In this document: positions 1 through 7,401 of the stretch, piece by piece
How the letters are laid out: every line of letters begins with the position of its first letter
Numbering within the stretch: position 1 is the stretch's first letter
DNA from: Spirochaetaceae bacterium
GTDB taxonomy: Bacteria; Spirochaetota; Spirochaetia; Treponematales; Breznakiellaceae
Assembly: GCA_031268255.1 (NCBI GenBank)
Contig: JAIRXO010000060.1
Span: 1-8,340 of the forward strand
Direction: 5' to 3'
Length of the DNA: 8,340 nt
Program-made: the position numbers and the translations under genes
The notes under the pieces: generated by a model
The model's database searches: none
What the model was told of the DNA's origin: nothing
The model's input: only the letters and a program-made list of their open reading frames with translations

Positions 1-1961
1 TTGTCCCCGCCGGGCTGTTTTGCGCCTGACGCTTCCCTGGCCAGGGCGGCTCCTATGGCTTCGCTCCGCAGGCTGCCTCTCCGGCCCCGGACTCCCGGAG
101 AAGCGAGCTGGGCGGCAAAATCTTTTCCGCTTTTTTCCCTGTCCTCCAGGGCCAGACGCGCGGCGGCGCGGGCCGCCCTGGCCGCTTCTTCGCTGATGCC
201 GGTACGGCCCGCGATTTCAGATGGCTCTGCTTCTATGAGGGCTTTAAGTGAAGTGAATTCCTCAAGCAGGGCCAGGGCCCGTTTGGGGCCTATGCCTTCC
301 ACCGATTCAAGAACGGAAAGGCTCAAGTCTTTTGACCTCAGCCTCTGGTTTAGCCCCGTGGCGAATCTGTGGGTTTCGTCACGGACAAACTGGAGTACCT
401 TGAGGGCTTCGGAACGCCGCGAAAGCCGTACCGGTTCCCGGGCTCCGGGAAGCCAGAGTTCTTCTTCCCGTTTGGCAAGGCCGACTATGTCAATATCCAT
501 GCCCAGCCCGTCAAGGACCCCTTTGGCGGCGTTGACCTGGCCTATGCCGCCGTCAATGAGTATCAGGTCAGGCAGTTCCTTTCCTTCCCGTATCAGCCTG
601 CTGTAACGCCGGGACACCGCCTCCCTCATGGCGGCAAAGTCGTCCACTATGCCAACAACGCTGCGGAGTTTGAGGTGGCGGTAGTTTTTCCGGTCAGGAA
701 TCCCGTTCTTAAAAGAAATCAGCGAAGCCACAGGATGCCTGCCGTCAAGCTGGGCTATGTCAAAACCCTCGATACGTTCCGGCCTGGTTTTGAGCTTCAG
801 TACCCCGGCCAGTTCGTCCAGGGCGGGACCGGCGCCGCGTTCCTTGAGCCGCTTGCGGAGATCCTCTCCGGCGTTCTGCCGTGCCAGGGCCAGTATGGTC
901 TTGTGGTGTTTTTCTTCGGGAACGCGGATTTCGCATACATAGCCGAACTGGACCCTGAACCATTCCGTAAGGGCAGGGGCCTCATCCCCGGCGCCGTCCG
1001 GTCCGGGGATGAGAAAAATTTTTGGCGGCGGGGGACGGGCGGGGGAATAATAACTGGTGAGAAATGTTTCCAGGGATTCGCCTGAACCGGCAGCCGAACA
1101 GGTACGGTAGAGTTCCCTGCCGGTCATCTTGCCGCCCCGCATGGAAAAGACCGTATAGGTAGCGAGGACGCCTTCTTCGGCCCAGGCTATGTAATCCCTG
1201 CCTTCGCTGTCAAAGTCCTCGACCGCGTTATCCGAGGCAAAGTTTTCGAGGGCGCCGACCGCGTCGCGGATACCGGCGGCCCGTTCAAAATGGAGAGCCG
1301 CGGCGGCTTCCTTCATATCCGCCCTGAGTCCGGCGATAAGCGATTCCGTTTCCCCGGATACGAGCTTCTTCACCTTTTCAATATGAACCGCGTAGGCTTC
1401 CGCGCTGATGCGTCCGCAGCAGGGAGCGGCGCAGCGGCCTATATGGAAGTACATGCAGGGGTTTTTCCGTTTCCTGAGGACGCGGCATTTTCTCAGGGGA
1501 AAAAGCCTTTCGATGAGTTCAAGCAGGGCGTCTACCGCGGGAATATTGGAGAAGGGCCCGAAATACCCGGAACCGTCTTCAACAATATGCCTGGTCCTGA
1601 ACACCCGGGGAAATTCCCCGGTGGTGATGCGTATTACCGGATAGGTCTTGCCGTCCTTGAGGTTGATATTGTACTTGGGGCTGTGCTGTTTGATTAAGGT
1701 ATTTTCAAGAAGCAGGGCCTCATATTCGTTAAAAACAATAATGGTTTCAATGGACCAGACCGTGCGCATCAGGGTCCGGGTTTTAATGTCCTTTGCCCCC
1801 GAAAAGTACGATGACAGCCTGTTCCTGAGCACCCTGGCCTTGCCGACATAGATTATGCGGCCTTCTTCGTCCCGCATGATGTAGACGCCCGCTTCCTGGG
1901 GGGCTTCCCTGGCCTGGGTTTTGAGTTTTTGATAATTCCCGGAAAATTTATCATGCTCCAT
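1..1961 (-). CDS. uvrC: UvrC, excinuclease ABC subunit C (3' end beyond window)
   Basis: UvrC makes the two incisions flanking a DNA lesion in the cytoplasmic UvrABC repair pathway. The minus frame is open from ATG at 1961 to the window edge: 653 residues visible, no stop reached. Seen in order: GIY-YIG nuclease domain (GVY at residues 25-27, IYVGKA at 37-42, Glu86 in LLLENTLIK); a Cys set at 159, 169, 177 and 181, matching the spacing of the Fe-S cysteines known in E. coli UvrC; a UVR (UvrB-binding) helix pair near 205-240; the RNase H-like nuclease with FDI Asp401, Asp440/441, ILIDGG Asp470 and RDETH His531; and a helix-hairpin-helix domain starting near VEGIGPKRA (554). An in-frame TAA at 1968-1970 makes ATG 1961 the earliest start; it has no clear Shine-Dalgarno. 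The protein continues at least 45 residues past the HhH domain, so it is longer than E. coli UvrC (about 610). Identification is very secure. Confidence 0.97.
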   Translation of the reverse strand, partial: MEHDKFSGNYQKLKTQAREAPQEAGVYIMRDEEGRIIYVGKARVLRNRLSSYFSGAKDIKTRTLMRTVWSIETIIVFNEYEALLLENTLIKQHSPKYNINLKDGKTYPVIRITTGEFPRVFRTRHIVEDGSGYFGPFSNIPAVDALLELIERLFPLRKCRVLRKRKNPCMYFHIGRCAAPCCGRISAEAYAVHIEKVKKLVSGETESLIAGLRADMKEAAAALHFERAAGIRDAVGALENFASDNAVEDFDSEGRDYIAWAEEGVLATYTVFSMRGGKMTGRELYRTCSAAGSGESLETFLTSYYSPARPPPPKIFLIPGPDGAGDEAPALTEWFRVQFGYVCEIRVPEEKHHKTILALARQNAGEDLRKRLKERGAGPALDELAGVLKLKTRPERIEGFDIAQLDGRHPVASLISFKNGIPDRKNYRHLKLRSVVGIVDDFAAMREAVSRRYSRLIREGKELPDLILIDGGIGQVNAAKGVLDGLGMDIDIVGLAKREEELWLPGAREPVRLSRRSEALKVLQFVRDETHRFATGLNQRLRSKDLSLSVLESVEGIGPKRALALLEEFTSLKALIEAEPSEIAGRTGISEEAARAARAAARLALEDREKSGKDFAAQLASPGVRGRRGSLRSEAIGAALAREASGAKQPGGD

Positions 1962-1963
1962 AG

Positions 1964-1992
1964 GTGTTTATACCGATACTATTCTATATAAT
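1964..1992 (+). promoter_or_regulatory. Predicted promoter of the LamG/TPR/HDOD/MBL operon
   Basis: A perfect TATAAT lies at 1987-1992. The best-spaced -35 is poor (GTGTTT at 1964-1969, 17-bp spacer), so activity may depend on an activator or another sigma factor, or the real -35 differs. Transcription would start near 1999, almost on top of the ribosome-binding site at 2000-2003. Confidence 0.45.
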
Positions 1993-2009
1993 GTACGACG
2001 GAGTCTCAA
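1981..2009 (-). promoter_or_regulatory. Predicted sigma-70-type promoter of uvrC
   Basis: On the minus strand TTGAGA (plus positions 2004-2009) and TAGAAT (1981-1986) are separated by exactly 17 bp. They match the consensus TTGACA and TATAAT at five of six bases each. Transcription would begin near 1974, about 13 nt before the uvrC ATG. The -35 hexamer lies inside the leader of the opposite gene. Confidence 0.6.
2000..2003 (+). promoter_or_regulatory. Ribosome-binding site supporting GTG start at 2014
   Basis: GGAG lies 10 nt before the GTG at 2014. It supports this GTG, which is followed immediately by a well-formed signal peptide. Confidence 0.6.
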
Positions 2010-2013
2010 TAAG

Positions 2014-3636
2014 GTGAAAAAGAGCCGTGTATTCACCCTTACAGTGTATATTGTTTTTCTGTTCTCCGGTAGTCTTTTCGCCGCCGAAGAAAAGACCCTG
2101 GTCCTGGGCGGCGCTTCCGGCTGGGACAGGGTAGGAGAGTTGTCCGGGGTATCGGAAGCCGCCGGCGTGAGGCCCCATACCGTGCTTGCCCTTTCCTCAG
2201 CCAAGGGAACCGAAAGCCTTACCCTGGATATGGCCATTTCTTTTGATGAAGGTTCCGAAGGCGCTTTCCGCGACAGTACCGGCCGTTACACCGTGTCATC
2301 TTCTCAGGCCCTTGCCCCGGCGGGCCGTCTCCGGGCCAGAATAGGCGAGGGGGCGGCGCTCTTTTCGGGGAGAACGGGAAACGGCCAGGCGGGTTTTCCC
2401 GATGATGAACCCTTGGTTGTGGCGCCCAGGGACAAAGACGCCCTCCTTGCCTCAGGCAAGACCCTCAGGGATTTCAGCATGGAATTCTGGCTCTATCCTT
2501 TTCATGCCGAAAACGGCGAACAGATTCTTTCCTGGACCGCCGCCAGGACAAGCGCCCAGGGGCAGGGTGTCTTTCAGCGTATTCAGTGTTCTGTCAGCGA
2601 CAACAGGCTCAGGTGGACTTTTCAGGACTTCTTTACTTCCCCCGGCGACGGGAACCGGATCAGCCTCTCCCTTTCCTCATCCCAGGCCCTTGTTCCCCAG
2701 ACCTGGAGCCATCATCTTATCCGCTTTGACTCGGACACCGGCATGCTGGAATACCTGGTCAACGGCAGGGGCGAATCCATTGCGTATGCCAGTCCTTCGG
2801 GAAGGGAAGGCGGCGAGGTCTACCTTCCCATAGCGGGAAACGAAGGCCGCCTGGTTTTGGGGAGCAGGTTCAGCGGCCTTATGGATGAATTCCGCGTTTA
2901 CGGAAACTTCGCCGAGGCACTGCTGACAAAATACCCGCCCGGAGGCGGATACTTTATCAGCGAACCGGTCAACCTGGGCGTTACAAACAGCAGCATACTA
3001 AAGATTGATATTGCCGCCGGACGCTTTTCCGTAGACGGGAACACTGCCGGGGGCATTGTGCGCAATGTGTTTGCCGGTTTTAATCCTCCGGGTTTTTCCG
3101 ATCATTCGGCCCTCCACTGCTTTGTGCGCGCCGCCGATACTCCCTATCTCTGGACAGGAGGCAGTCCCGGTTCCCCTTCTTCATCCTGGATTCCTTTTGA
3201 ACCGGGCAGCGCCCTTGATCTCAGGGGCCGCTGGGTACAGGTGGCGCTGCGTCTTTATCCGTCGGGCGACGGGGAGACCACTCCCTATGTGGATGAGATA
3301 CGGATACAGTACCTCGCCGATGACGCGCCTCCTCCTCCCGCCTGGGTGCGCCTTCAGGCCCGTGACGGCGCGGTGGATATTTCCTGGCGGCCCAGTTCGG
3401 CATCCGATACCGCCGGATATTTAGTGTATTATGGTTCAAATTCCGGGGAATACTTCGGCAATGATGCTATATTAGGAGTATCGCCGATAGATGTTGGCAG
3501 ACGTACTTCGGTACGCGTTGACGGCCTTGAAAACGGCAGGCTGTATTTTTTTGCCGTTGCCGCCTATGACGAAGCCATGCACATCGGGGAATTTTCCCGG
3601 GAAACAGCGGCCCGGCCTTTGAGGATGGTTCCATGA
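2014..3636 (+). CDS. Secreted LamG-like and fibronectin type III domain protein
   Basis: A 540-residue protein starting at GTG. The N-terminus is a typical Sec signal peptide: MKKSR, a hydrophobic stretch at about 6-20, and likely cleavage after Ala23 or Ala24. There is no lipobox Cys and no later membrane segment, so the mature protein should be periplasmic, surface-associated or released. Residues about 140-299 resemble a LamG/concanavalin A-like beta-sandwich, with FSMEFWLYPF, TWSHHLIRFDSDTG and the closing MDEFRVYG signature. Residues about 310-435 form a beta-rich region I cannot assign. Residues about 440-535 fit a fibronectin type III domain (VDISWRPS, GYLVYYG, LENGRLYFFAVAAYD). Such folds usually bind carbohydrate or protein; I see no catalytic motif. 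It is first in the operon and its TGA overlaps the ATG of the TPR gene. The domain calls are from motif reading only, and the ligand is unknown. Confidence 0.85.
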   Translation: MKKSRVFTLTVYIVFLFSGSLFAAEEKTLVLGGASGWDRVGELSGVSEAAGVRPHTVLALSSAKGTESLTLDMAISFDEGSEGAFRDSTGRYTVSSSQALAPAGRLRARIGEGAALFSGRTGNGQAGFPDDEPLVVAPRDKDALLASGKTLRDFSMEFWLYPFHAENGEQILSWTAARTSAQGQGVFQRIQCSVSDNRLRWTFQDFFTSPGDGNRISLSLSSSQALVPQTWSHHLIRFDSDTGMLEYLVNGRGESIAYASPSGREGGEVYLPIAGNEGRLVLGSRFSGLMDEFRVYGNFAEALLTKYPPGGGYFISEPVNLGVTNSSILKIDIAAGRFSVDGNTAGGIVRNVFAGFNPPGFSDHSALHCFVRAADTPYLWTGGSPGSPSSSWIPFEPGSALDLRGRWVQVALRLYPSGDGETTPYVDEIRIQYLADDAPPPPAWVRLQARDGAVDISWRPSSASDTAGYLVYYGSNSGEYFGNDAILGVSPIDVGRRTSVRVDGLENGRLYFFAVAAYDEAMHIGEFSRETAARPLRMVP

Positions 3637-6542
3637 GTCCCCTTGATCTGCAAGATATGCTGGAGCGTGCCCGGGGCGCTTCCCGTGTGGGCGACCATGA
3701 AGAAACCCGCCGTCTGATCACAGCGTATATAGCCCAAAAACCCGATGACCGCGACGCCAGGCTGCTGCTCGGTTCGGCCCTCGCCAAGCTGGGCAGGCTT
3801 GATGAGGCGGCTTCCGAATTTATCACCCTGACGGCCAGGAATCCCAGGGATGTGGAGGCGCTGAATAACCTGGCGGTAATTTACCGCCGGCAGGATAAAC
3901 TCCAGGATGCCCTGGCGGTGCTTCTTGAGGCCATAGATATAGACCCCACCAGGGCGGAATTTCATTATAACATAGGGAATATTCACAAGCAGCTTGATAA
4001 TCTCAAGGCCGCTTCCATGGCCTACGCCAAGGTCGTGGAACTCGATCCTTCCTATGTTCCGGCCTACAACAACCTGGGAACGATTTACGACAGGCTTAAA
4101 AAATGGGACCAGGCTTTCAATATGTTCCGCAAGGGCCTGTCCCTGGACCGGAACAATCCAACCCTGCACTTTAATTACGGCGTCGCCCTGGAATCCACAG
4201 GCCACCTTGACGAGGCCGCCGCCGAATACCAGGCCGCTCTCCGCAGCCGTCCGGGATGGGTGGACGCGATGAACAACCTGGGGATAATTTATTTCAAGAA
4301 GGGCCAGCACCCCAGGGCCATGGATACCTTTACCAGGATTCTTAACACCGATCCTTTTAATGCCGAGGCGCGGAACAATATGGGCGTGGTCTTGAGCGAT
4401 CAGGGCCGTACCAAGGACGCCATACTGCAGTACCGCCGGGCCCTGGAAGCGGACCCAAAGTATGTCAAGGCCGTCGCCAATCTTGAGCATACCCTTGAGG
4501 ACGCGGGCCAGTTCGGCGACGCGTTGATAGAGCTTGAAAAACTTACCAAACTTGCGCCTACCAGCGCCGATGTGCGGACCCGTCTGGGTTCCCTTTACCT
4601 CAAACTTGAACGCTATCCCGAAGCCTTTGAACAGGCAAAACAGGCCCTTGACTGGGAGCCTGAAAATATCCAGGCCCTCAGAATAGAAGGCATTGCCTGC
4701 CGCATGACGGGCAATGACGAAAAAGCGAAAAATATTTTTGAAAAAATACTGGCCCTTGATCCGGGGAATTATTCCTTTCAGCTTGACCTGGCGGATATTC
4801 ATTTTAAGCGGAAGGAATACAAGGAAGCGGAGAGACGCATCAACGCCTTTCTTGCCCGCAAACCCAATGACCGGAACGCGAAATTCCTTCTCGGAAAACT
4901 CTATGCCGAAACGGGAAACCGGACCCATGCCATACAGATTTTTGAGGAACTGGCCCAGGCGGATCCCAACGACACCGAGGCCCTGGCCGAAGCGGCGGCT
5001 CTGCACAAAAGCGCCGGCGAAATTGAAAAGGCCCTGAGAACCGCCGACAAACTGGTAAACCTCCAGGGTGCGCGGGCCACATCAGATGATCTTTCCGAAC
5101 TCAATGATTCCCTGGCCTTTTACGAAAACGCCGTCAACGCCTATTCCTCCGATGTCAGGGATATGTGGGACCGCAATCTCAAACTCATACGGGACGCCGT
5201 CAGCGAAGAGGAAGAAGGCGGCGAAGGACAGGATGATTCCTATCTCTTGGGCGCCGTGGAAGCGGCGAAGATGATTGACGAGGAAACCGAGGAACTTTTT
5301 ATTGAAAGCAGTGAAGACAACGATGAGTTGATGTTTGAGGACGAAGATACCGAGGAGGCCGTGGAAGAGGAACCTTCCCTGGACGCCCTGCCTGAGGGAC
5401 AGGTGTATGAAGGGGCAGGCCCTTCCGACTCTGCCAGACCATTAGGCGACACGCCTCCCGGCTCTCCGCAGGGCCCGCCGCCGCCCGCCCCGCCGCAGCC
5501 TGAAACGCCGTCCGCTGCGCCGCCGCCGCCCGCTGCGCCGCGGCCTGAGACACCGCCTGCTCCGTCGCCGCCGTCCGCCCCGCCGCAAAGCGCCGCTCCC
5601 CGGATGCCGGAGCCTCCTCCACGCTACCCCGAACCACCGCGTTATCCACCGCCTGAGTATCCCAAACCACCGCGCTATCCGCCGCCTGAGTATCCTGAAC
5701 CGCCTGATGAGGCCGCGCCGGAAAAAGCAATCCCGGACGAGGCCCTGCCCGAAGTGGCCGCGCCCGAAGAAGCCGCGCCTGAGCTGCCGGAGGAAACCCC
5801 GCCCGAAGAAGCCGCGCCCGAAGCTGTTCCGCCTGAGGAAGGAGCGCCGGAAGAAACCGTACCAGAGGAAACCTTGCCCGAAGAAGCCGTCCCGGACGAA
5901 ACCGCCGGCGGGGAAGCGCCTTTGGACGATGAAATCCTCTTTGACGAAACCGAGGAGCCGCTCTACGACGAGAAAGACGCGGAAAGCGGCGAAGCCCCTG
6001 AGGAAGCGCCGCCTGAACCGGAAACGCCCCCTGAGCCTGAAACGCCGCCTGAACCGGAAGTGCCTCCTGAACCTGAAATGCCGCCTGAACCGGAAGCCCC
6101 TCCTGAACCTCAGATTCCCAAGGCGCCTGAGATGGCGGCTCCGGCGGCAAAAAAAGACGACAAGATCAAAACCCAGGATATGCTTGCCCTTATGCGTTAC
6201 CTCAAGACCCTGGCCTCGTCTCTTCCCGACAAAGATCAGACCAGTTTCAAACAAAGCGACGCGAGACTCAGCATGGAATATATCATTGATACCCTGGAAG
6301 GAAAGAAAGGTCTCTTTAAGGAAATACAAACCCGCGGCCCTTCCCGAAGCACCGCTTCACCGGAACAGAAGAAAAGCGGCGTAAAGGATATAGCGGGAAC
6401 CCTGAATTATCTGGGTAAACTTTCGGCGGCGTTAAAGGATCACGGGCTCATCACCGCCATAGGCCGCAAGGTAAACGGCGTACTCAGCGGCATAAAAAAA
6501 GCGGGGCAAAAAACAAAAGGCGGAGACGGCAGTGGGAACTGA
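3633..6542 (+). CDS. Large TPR protein with acidic, Pro/Glu-rich repeat tail
   Basis: A 969-residue protein with no signal peptide or membrane segment, so probably cytoplasmic. Residues 6-481 are fourteen consecutive 34-residue tetratricopeptide repeats with no insertion between them; the first is degenerate, and repeats 3-8 carry the clearest signatures (for example ALNNLAVIY, AYNNLGTIY, AMNNLGIIY). Then follow a short helical segment (482-524), a strongly acidic stretch (525-590), a Pro/Ala-rich stretch (about 608-690), a Pro-Glu-Ala acidic stretch (692-790), six PPEPEx hexapeptides (793-828), and a Lys-rich, mostly helical C-terminal region (835-969). TPR arrays are protein-binding scaffolds; the tail should be disordered. 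The ATG overlaps the upstream stop as ATGA, with GAGG at 3621-3624 eight nt before it, suggesting translational coupling. The family beyond TPR is not recognised and the partner is unknown. Confidence 0.9.
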   Translation: MSPLDLQDMLERARGASRVGDHEETRRLITAYIAQKPDDRDARLLLGSALAKLGRLDEAASEFITLTARNPRDVEALNNLAVIYRRQDKLQDALAVLLEAIDIDPTRAEFHYNIGNIHKQLDNLKAASMAYAKVVELDPSYVPAYNNLGTIYDRLKKWDQAFNMFRKGLSLDRNNPTLHFNYGVALESTGHLDEAAAEYQAALRSRPGWVDAMNNLGIIYFKKGQHPRAMDTFTRILNTDPFNAEARNNMGVVLSDQGRTKDAILQYRRALEADPKYVKAVANLEHTLEDAGQFGDALIELEKLTKLAPTSADVRTRLGSLYLKLERYPEAFEQAKQALDWEPENIQALRIEGIACRMTGNDEKAKNIFEKILALDPGNYSFQLDLADIHFKRKEYKEAERRINAFLARKPNDRNAKFLLGKLYAETGNRTHAIQIFEELAQADPNDTEALAEAAALHKSAGEIEKALRTADKLVNLQGARATSDDLSELNDSLAFYENAVNAYSSDVRDMWDRNLKLIRDAVSEEEEGGEGQDDSYLLGAVEAAKMIDEETEELFIESSEDNDELMFEDEDTEEAVEEEPSLDALPEGQVYEGAGPSDSARPLGDTPPGSPQGPPPPAPPQPETPSAAPPPPAAPRPETPPAPSPPSAPPQSAAPRMPEPPPRYPEPPRYPPPEYPKPPRYPPPEYPEPPDEAAPEKAIPDEALPEVAAPEEAAPELPEETPPEEAAPEAVPPEEGAPEETVPEETLPEEAVPDETAGGEAPLDDEILFDETEEPLYDEKDAESGEAPEEAPPEPETPPEPETPPEPEVPPEPEMPPEPEAPPEPQIPKAPEMAAPAAKKDDKIKTQDMLALMRYLKTLASSLPDKDQTSFKQSDARLSMEYIIDTLEGKKGLFKEIQTRGPSRSTASPEQKKSGVKDIAGTLNYLGKLSAALKDHGLITAIGRKVNGVLSGIKKAGQKTKGGDGSGN
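3648..5075 (+). repeat. Fourteen contiguous TPR-coding units of 102 bp
   Basis: The DNA encodes fourteen 34-residue units in unbroken register (residues 6-39, 40-73, and so on to 448-481). The units are divergent in sequence and recognisable only at protein level, by small residues at TPR positions 8, 20 and 27 and by a Pro near position 32 (DP, NP, RP, KP). Confidence 0.85.
5634..5699 (+). repeat. Two tandem 33-bp repeats in the Pro-rich tail
   Basis: Units 5634-5666 and 5667-5699 differ at 4 of 33 bases and encode PPRYPPPEYPK and PPRYPPPEYPE. A partial related copy (PPRYPE) lies directly upstream. The array is in frame within the TPR gene. Confidence 0.9.
6009..6116 (+). repeat. Six PPEPEx hexapeptide units, arranged as three 36-bp DNA repeats
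   Basis: Six 18-bp units encode PPEPE followed by T, T, V, M or A, with the last unit reading PPEPQI. Units 1, 3 and 5 begin with the same 15 bases (CCGCCTGAACCGGAA), whereas units 2, 4 and 6 use CCT for the second proline pair, so the DNA-level repeat is 36 bp in three copies (6009-6044, 6045-6080, 6081-6116). Confidence 0.9.
6522..6525 (+). promoter_or_regulatory. Ribosome-binding site deciding the GTG start of the HDOD gene
   Basis: GGAG lies 6 nt before GTG at 6532, inside the end of the TPR gene. The next in-frame candidate, ATG at 6577, has GAGG 14 nt upstream, which is less well placed, so the GTG is preferred. Confidence 0.6.
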
Positions 6543-7401
6543 GGAATTCAACGGTATAGAGGAATATATAAAAACCATGCCGAGCCTTCCCACTACAGTC
6601 TCCAAGGTTCTGGAAATCTGTAACAATCCCCAGACCAGTCCCGCGGACCTTAATCATGTTATTTCCCTCGATCCGGTTCTTGTGGGCAAGGTACTCAAGC
6701 TCATCAACTCAGCCTATTACAGCCTCGGCCAGCAGGTAACAAGCCTGGTCAGGGCCATCATCATGCTGGGCATCAATACCGTAAAGAACCTCGCCCTCTC
6801 AAGCGCCGTACTGGATAACCTGTCCAACAAAAACGCCTTTAACGCCCTGAACATGGAAGGCTTTTGGCGACATTCCCTCTGCGTCGGCGTAACCGCGAAG
6901 CTGCTGGCGAAAAAGCGCGGGGTTGATTCAAAATTAATCGAAGAATATTTTACCGCCGGTCTCCTTCATGACGTGGGGAAAATTCCCCTTAACGCCGTGC
7001 TGGAACGGGAGTATGTGGTTGCCATAGGATATTCTGACCATGAACGCCTTCCCCTGTTTAAGGCCGAGGACCGGAACCTGGGCATTAACCACTGCAGTTC
7101 CGGGGCCATGATAGCCAGGGCCTGGAAACTCGAAGGGTCTGTAGCCGAGGTTATCAGCTGCCACCACAGTTGTGAATCCTATGAAGGAGAACACAGGGAT
7201 GTGCTTTTCAGCGTGGCGGCGGCGAACTGGTTTGCCAATGCCATGGAAATAGGATTTTCAGGCGACCGTTATCCCGGCGCCCTTGGACAGACGGTCTGGG
7301 ATTACCTTGGCATAGACCGCGAAACCCTTGCCGCCCTTGAAAACCTTGTAAACCAGGAAATAGAGAAGGCGCAGATATTTCTCAAACTGGGAAGATCATA
7401 G
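6532..7401 (+). CDS. HDOD domain protein with largely intact HD metal-site residues
   Basis: A 289-residue soluble protein that is almost entirely one HDOD domain. The family signature runs from residue 16 (MPSLPTTVSKVLEI) through SLDPVLVGKVLKLINSAYYS (46-64) and AIIMLGINTVKNLALS (75-90). HDOD proteins are relatives of HD phosphohydrolases; many have lost the metal ligands and act as signalling or regulatory modules. Here several candidate ligands remain: His114 (FWRHS), His146-Asp147 (LLHDVGK), His187 (GINH) and His211-His212. The final Asp common in active HD enzymes appears to be replaced by Asn232 (AAANWFAN). There is no fused receiver, GGDEF or EAL domain. The gene overlaps the TPR gene by 11 bp and ends 10 bp before the MBL gene. 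Family assignment is firm; whether it is an enzyme is open. Confidence 0.93.
   Translation: MGTEEFNGIEEYIKTMPSLPTTVSKVLEICNNPQTSPADLNHVISLDPVLVGKVLKLINSAYYSLGQQVTSLVRAIIMLGINTVKNLALSSAVLDNLSNKNAFNALNMEGFWRHSLCVGVTAKLLAKKRGVDSKLIEEYFTAGLLHDVGKIPLNAVLEREYVVAIGYSDHERLPLFKAEDRNLGINHCSSGAMIARAWKLEGSVAEVISCHHSCESYEGEHRDVLFSVAAANWFANAMEIGFSGDRYPGALGQTVWDYLGIDRETLAALENLVNQEIEKAQIFLKLGRS

Larger units (their letters stand above)
1962..2013. promoter_or_regulatory. Divergent intergenic region with back-to-back promoters
   Basis: This is the only intergenic gap of note and separates uvrC from the four-gene operon. It is AT-rich against a GC-rich background. An imperfect 12-bp palindrome at 1981-1992 supplies a -10-like hexamer on each strand, so the two predicted promoters overlap. 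Both predicted leaders are very short (roughly 13-15 nt). Hexamers were recognised by eye against the sigma-70 consensus; no transcription start is known. Confidence 0.6.

Noticed and set aside
1..606. Plus-strand open frame starting at TTG on the first base
   Set aside because: It is antisense to the C-terminal half of uvrC, Ser/Arg-rich, and has no domain or ribosome-binding site.
369..1085. Open frame of 238 codons on the plus strand opposite uvrC (also 1290-1697)
   Set aside because: It is in exact codon register with uvrC on the other strand and stays open because uvrC rarely uses TTA, CTA or TCA. The uvrC frame carries every catalytic motif, and the antisense product has none.
3564..5006. 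480-codon open frame on the minus strand opposite the TPR gene
   Set aside because: Same codon-register shadow effect. The plus-strand frame encodes fourteen clean TPR units, and the antisense translation has mirrored periodicity without recognisable domains.
5451..6116. Pro/Glu-rich region as a TonB-like periplasm-spanning segment
   Set aside because: The composition is similar, but the protein has no signal peptide or transmembrane helix to place the region in the periplasm.
5299..6329. Two overlapping minus-strand open frames (5299-6150 and 5442-6329) and a plus-strand one (5707-6384) across the Pro/Glu-rich tail
   Set aside because: Low-complexity GC-rich DNA is open in several frames. 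The products are Arg/Phe/Leu-rich or Lys/Arg/Pro-rich repeats mirroring the real tail, with no start context favouring them.
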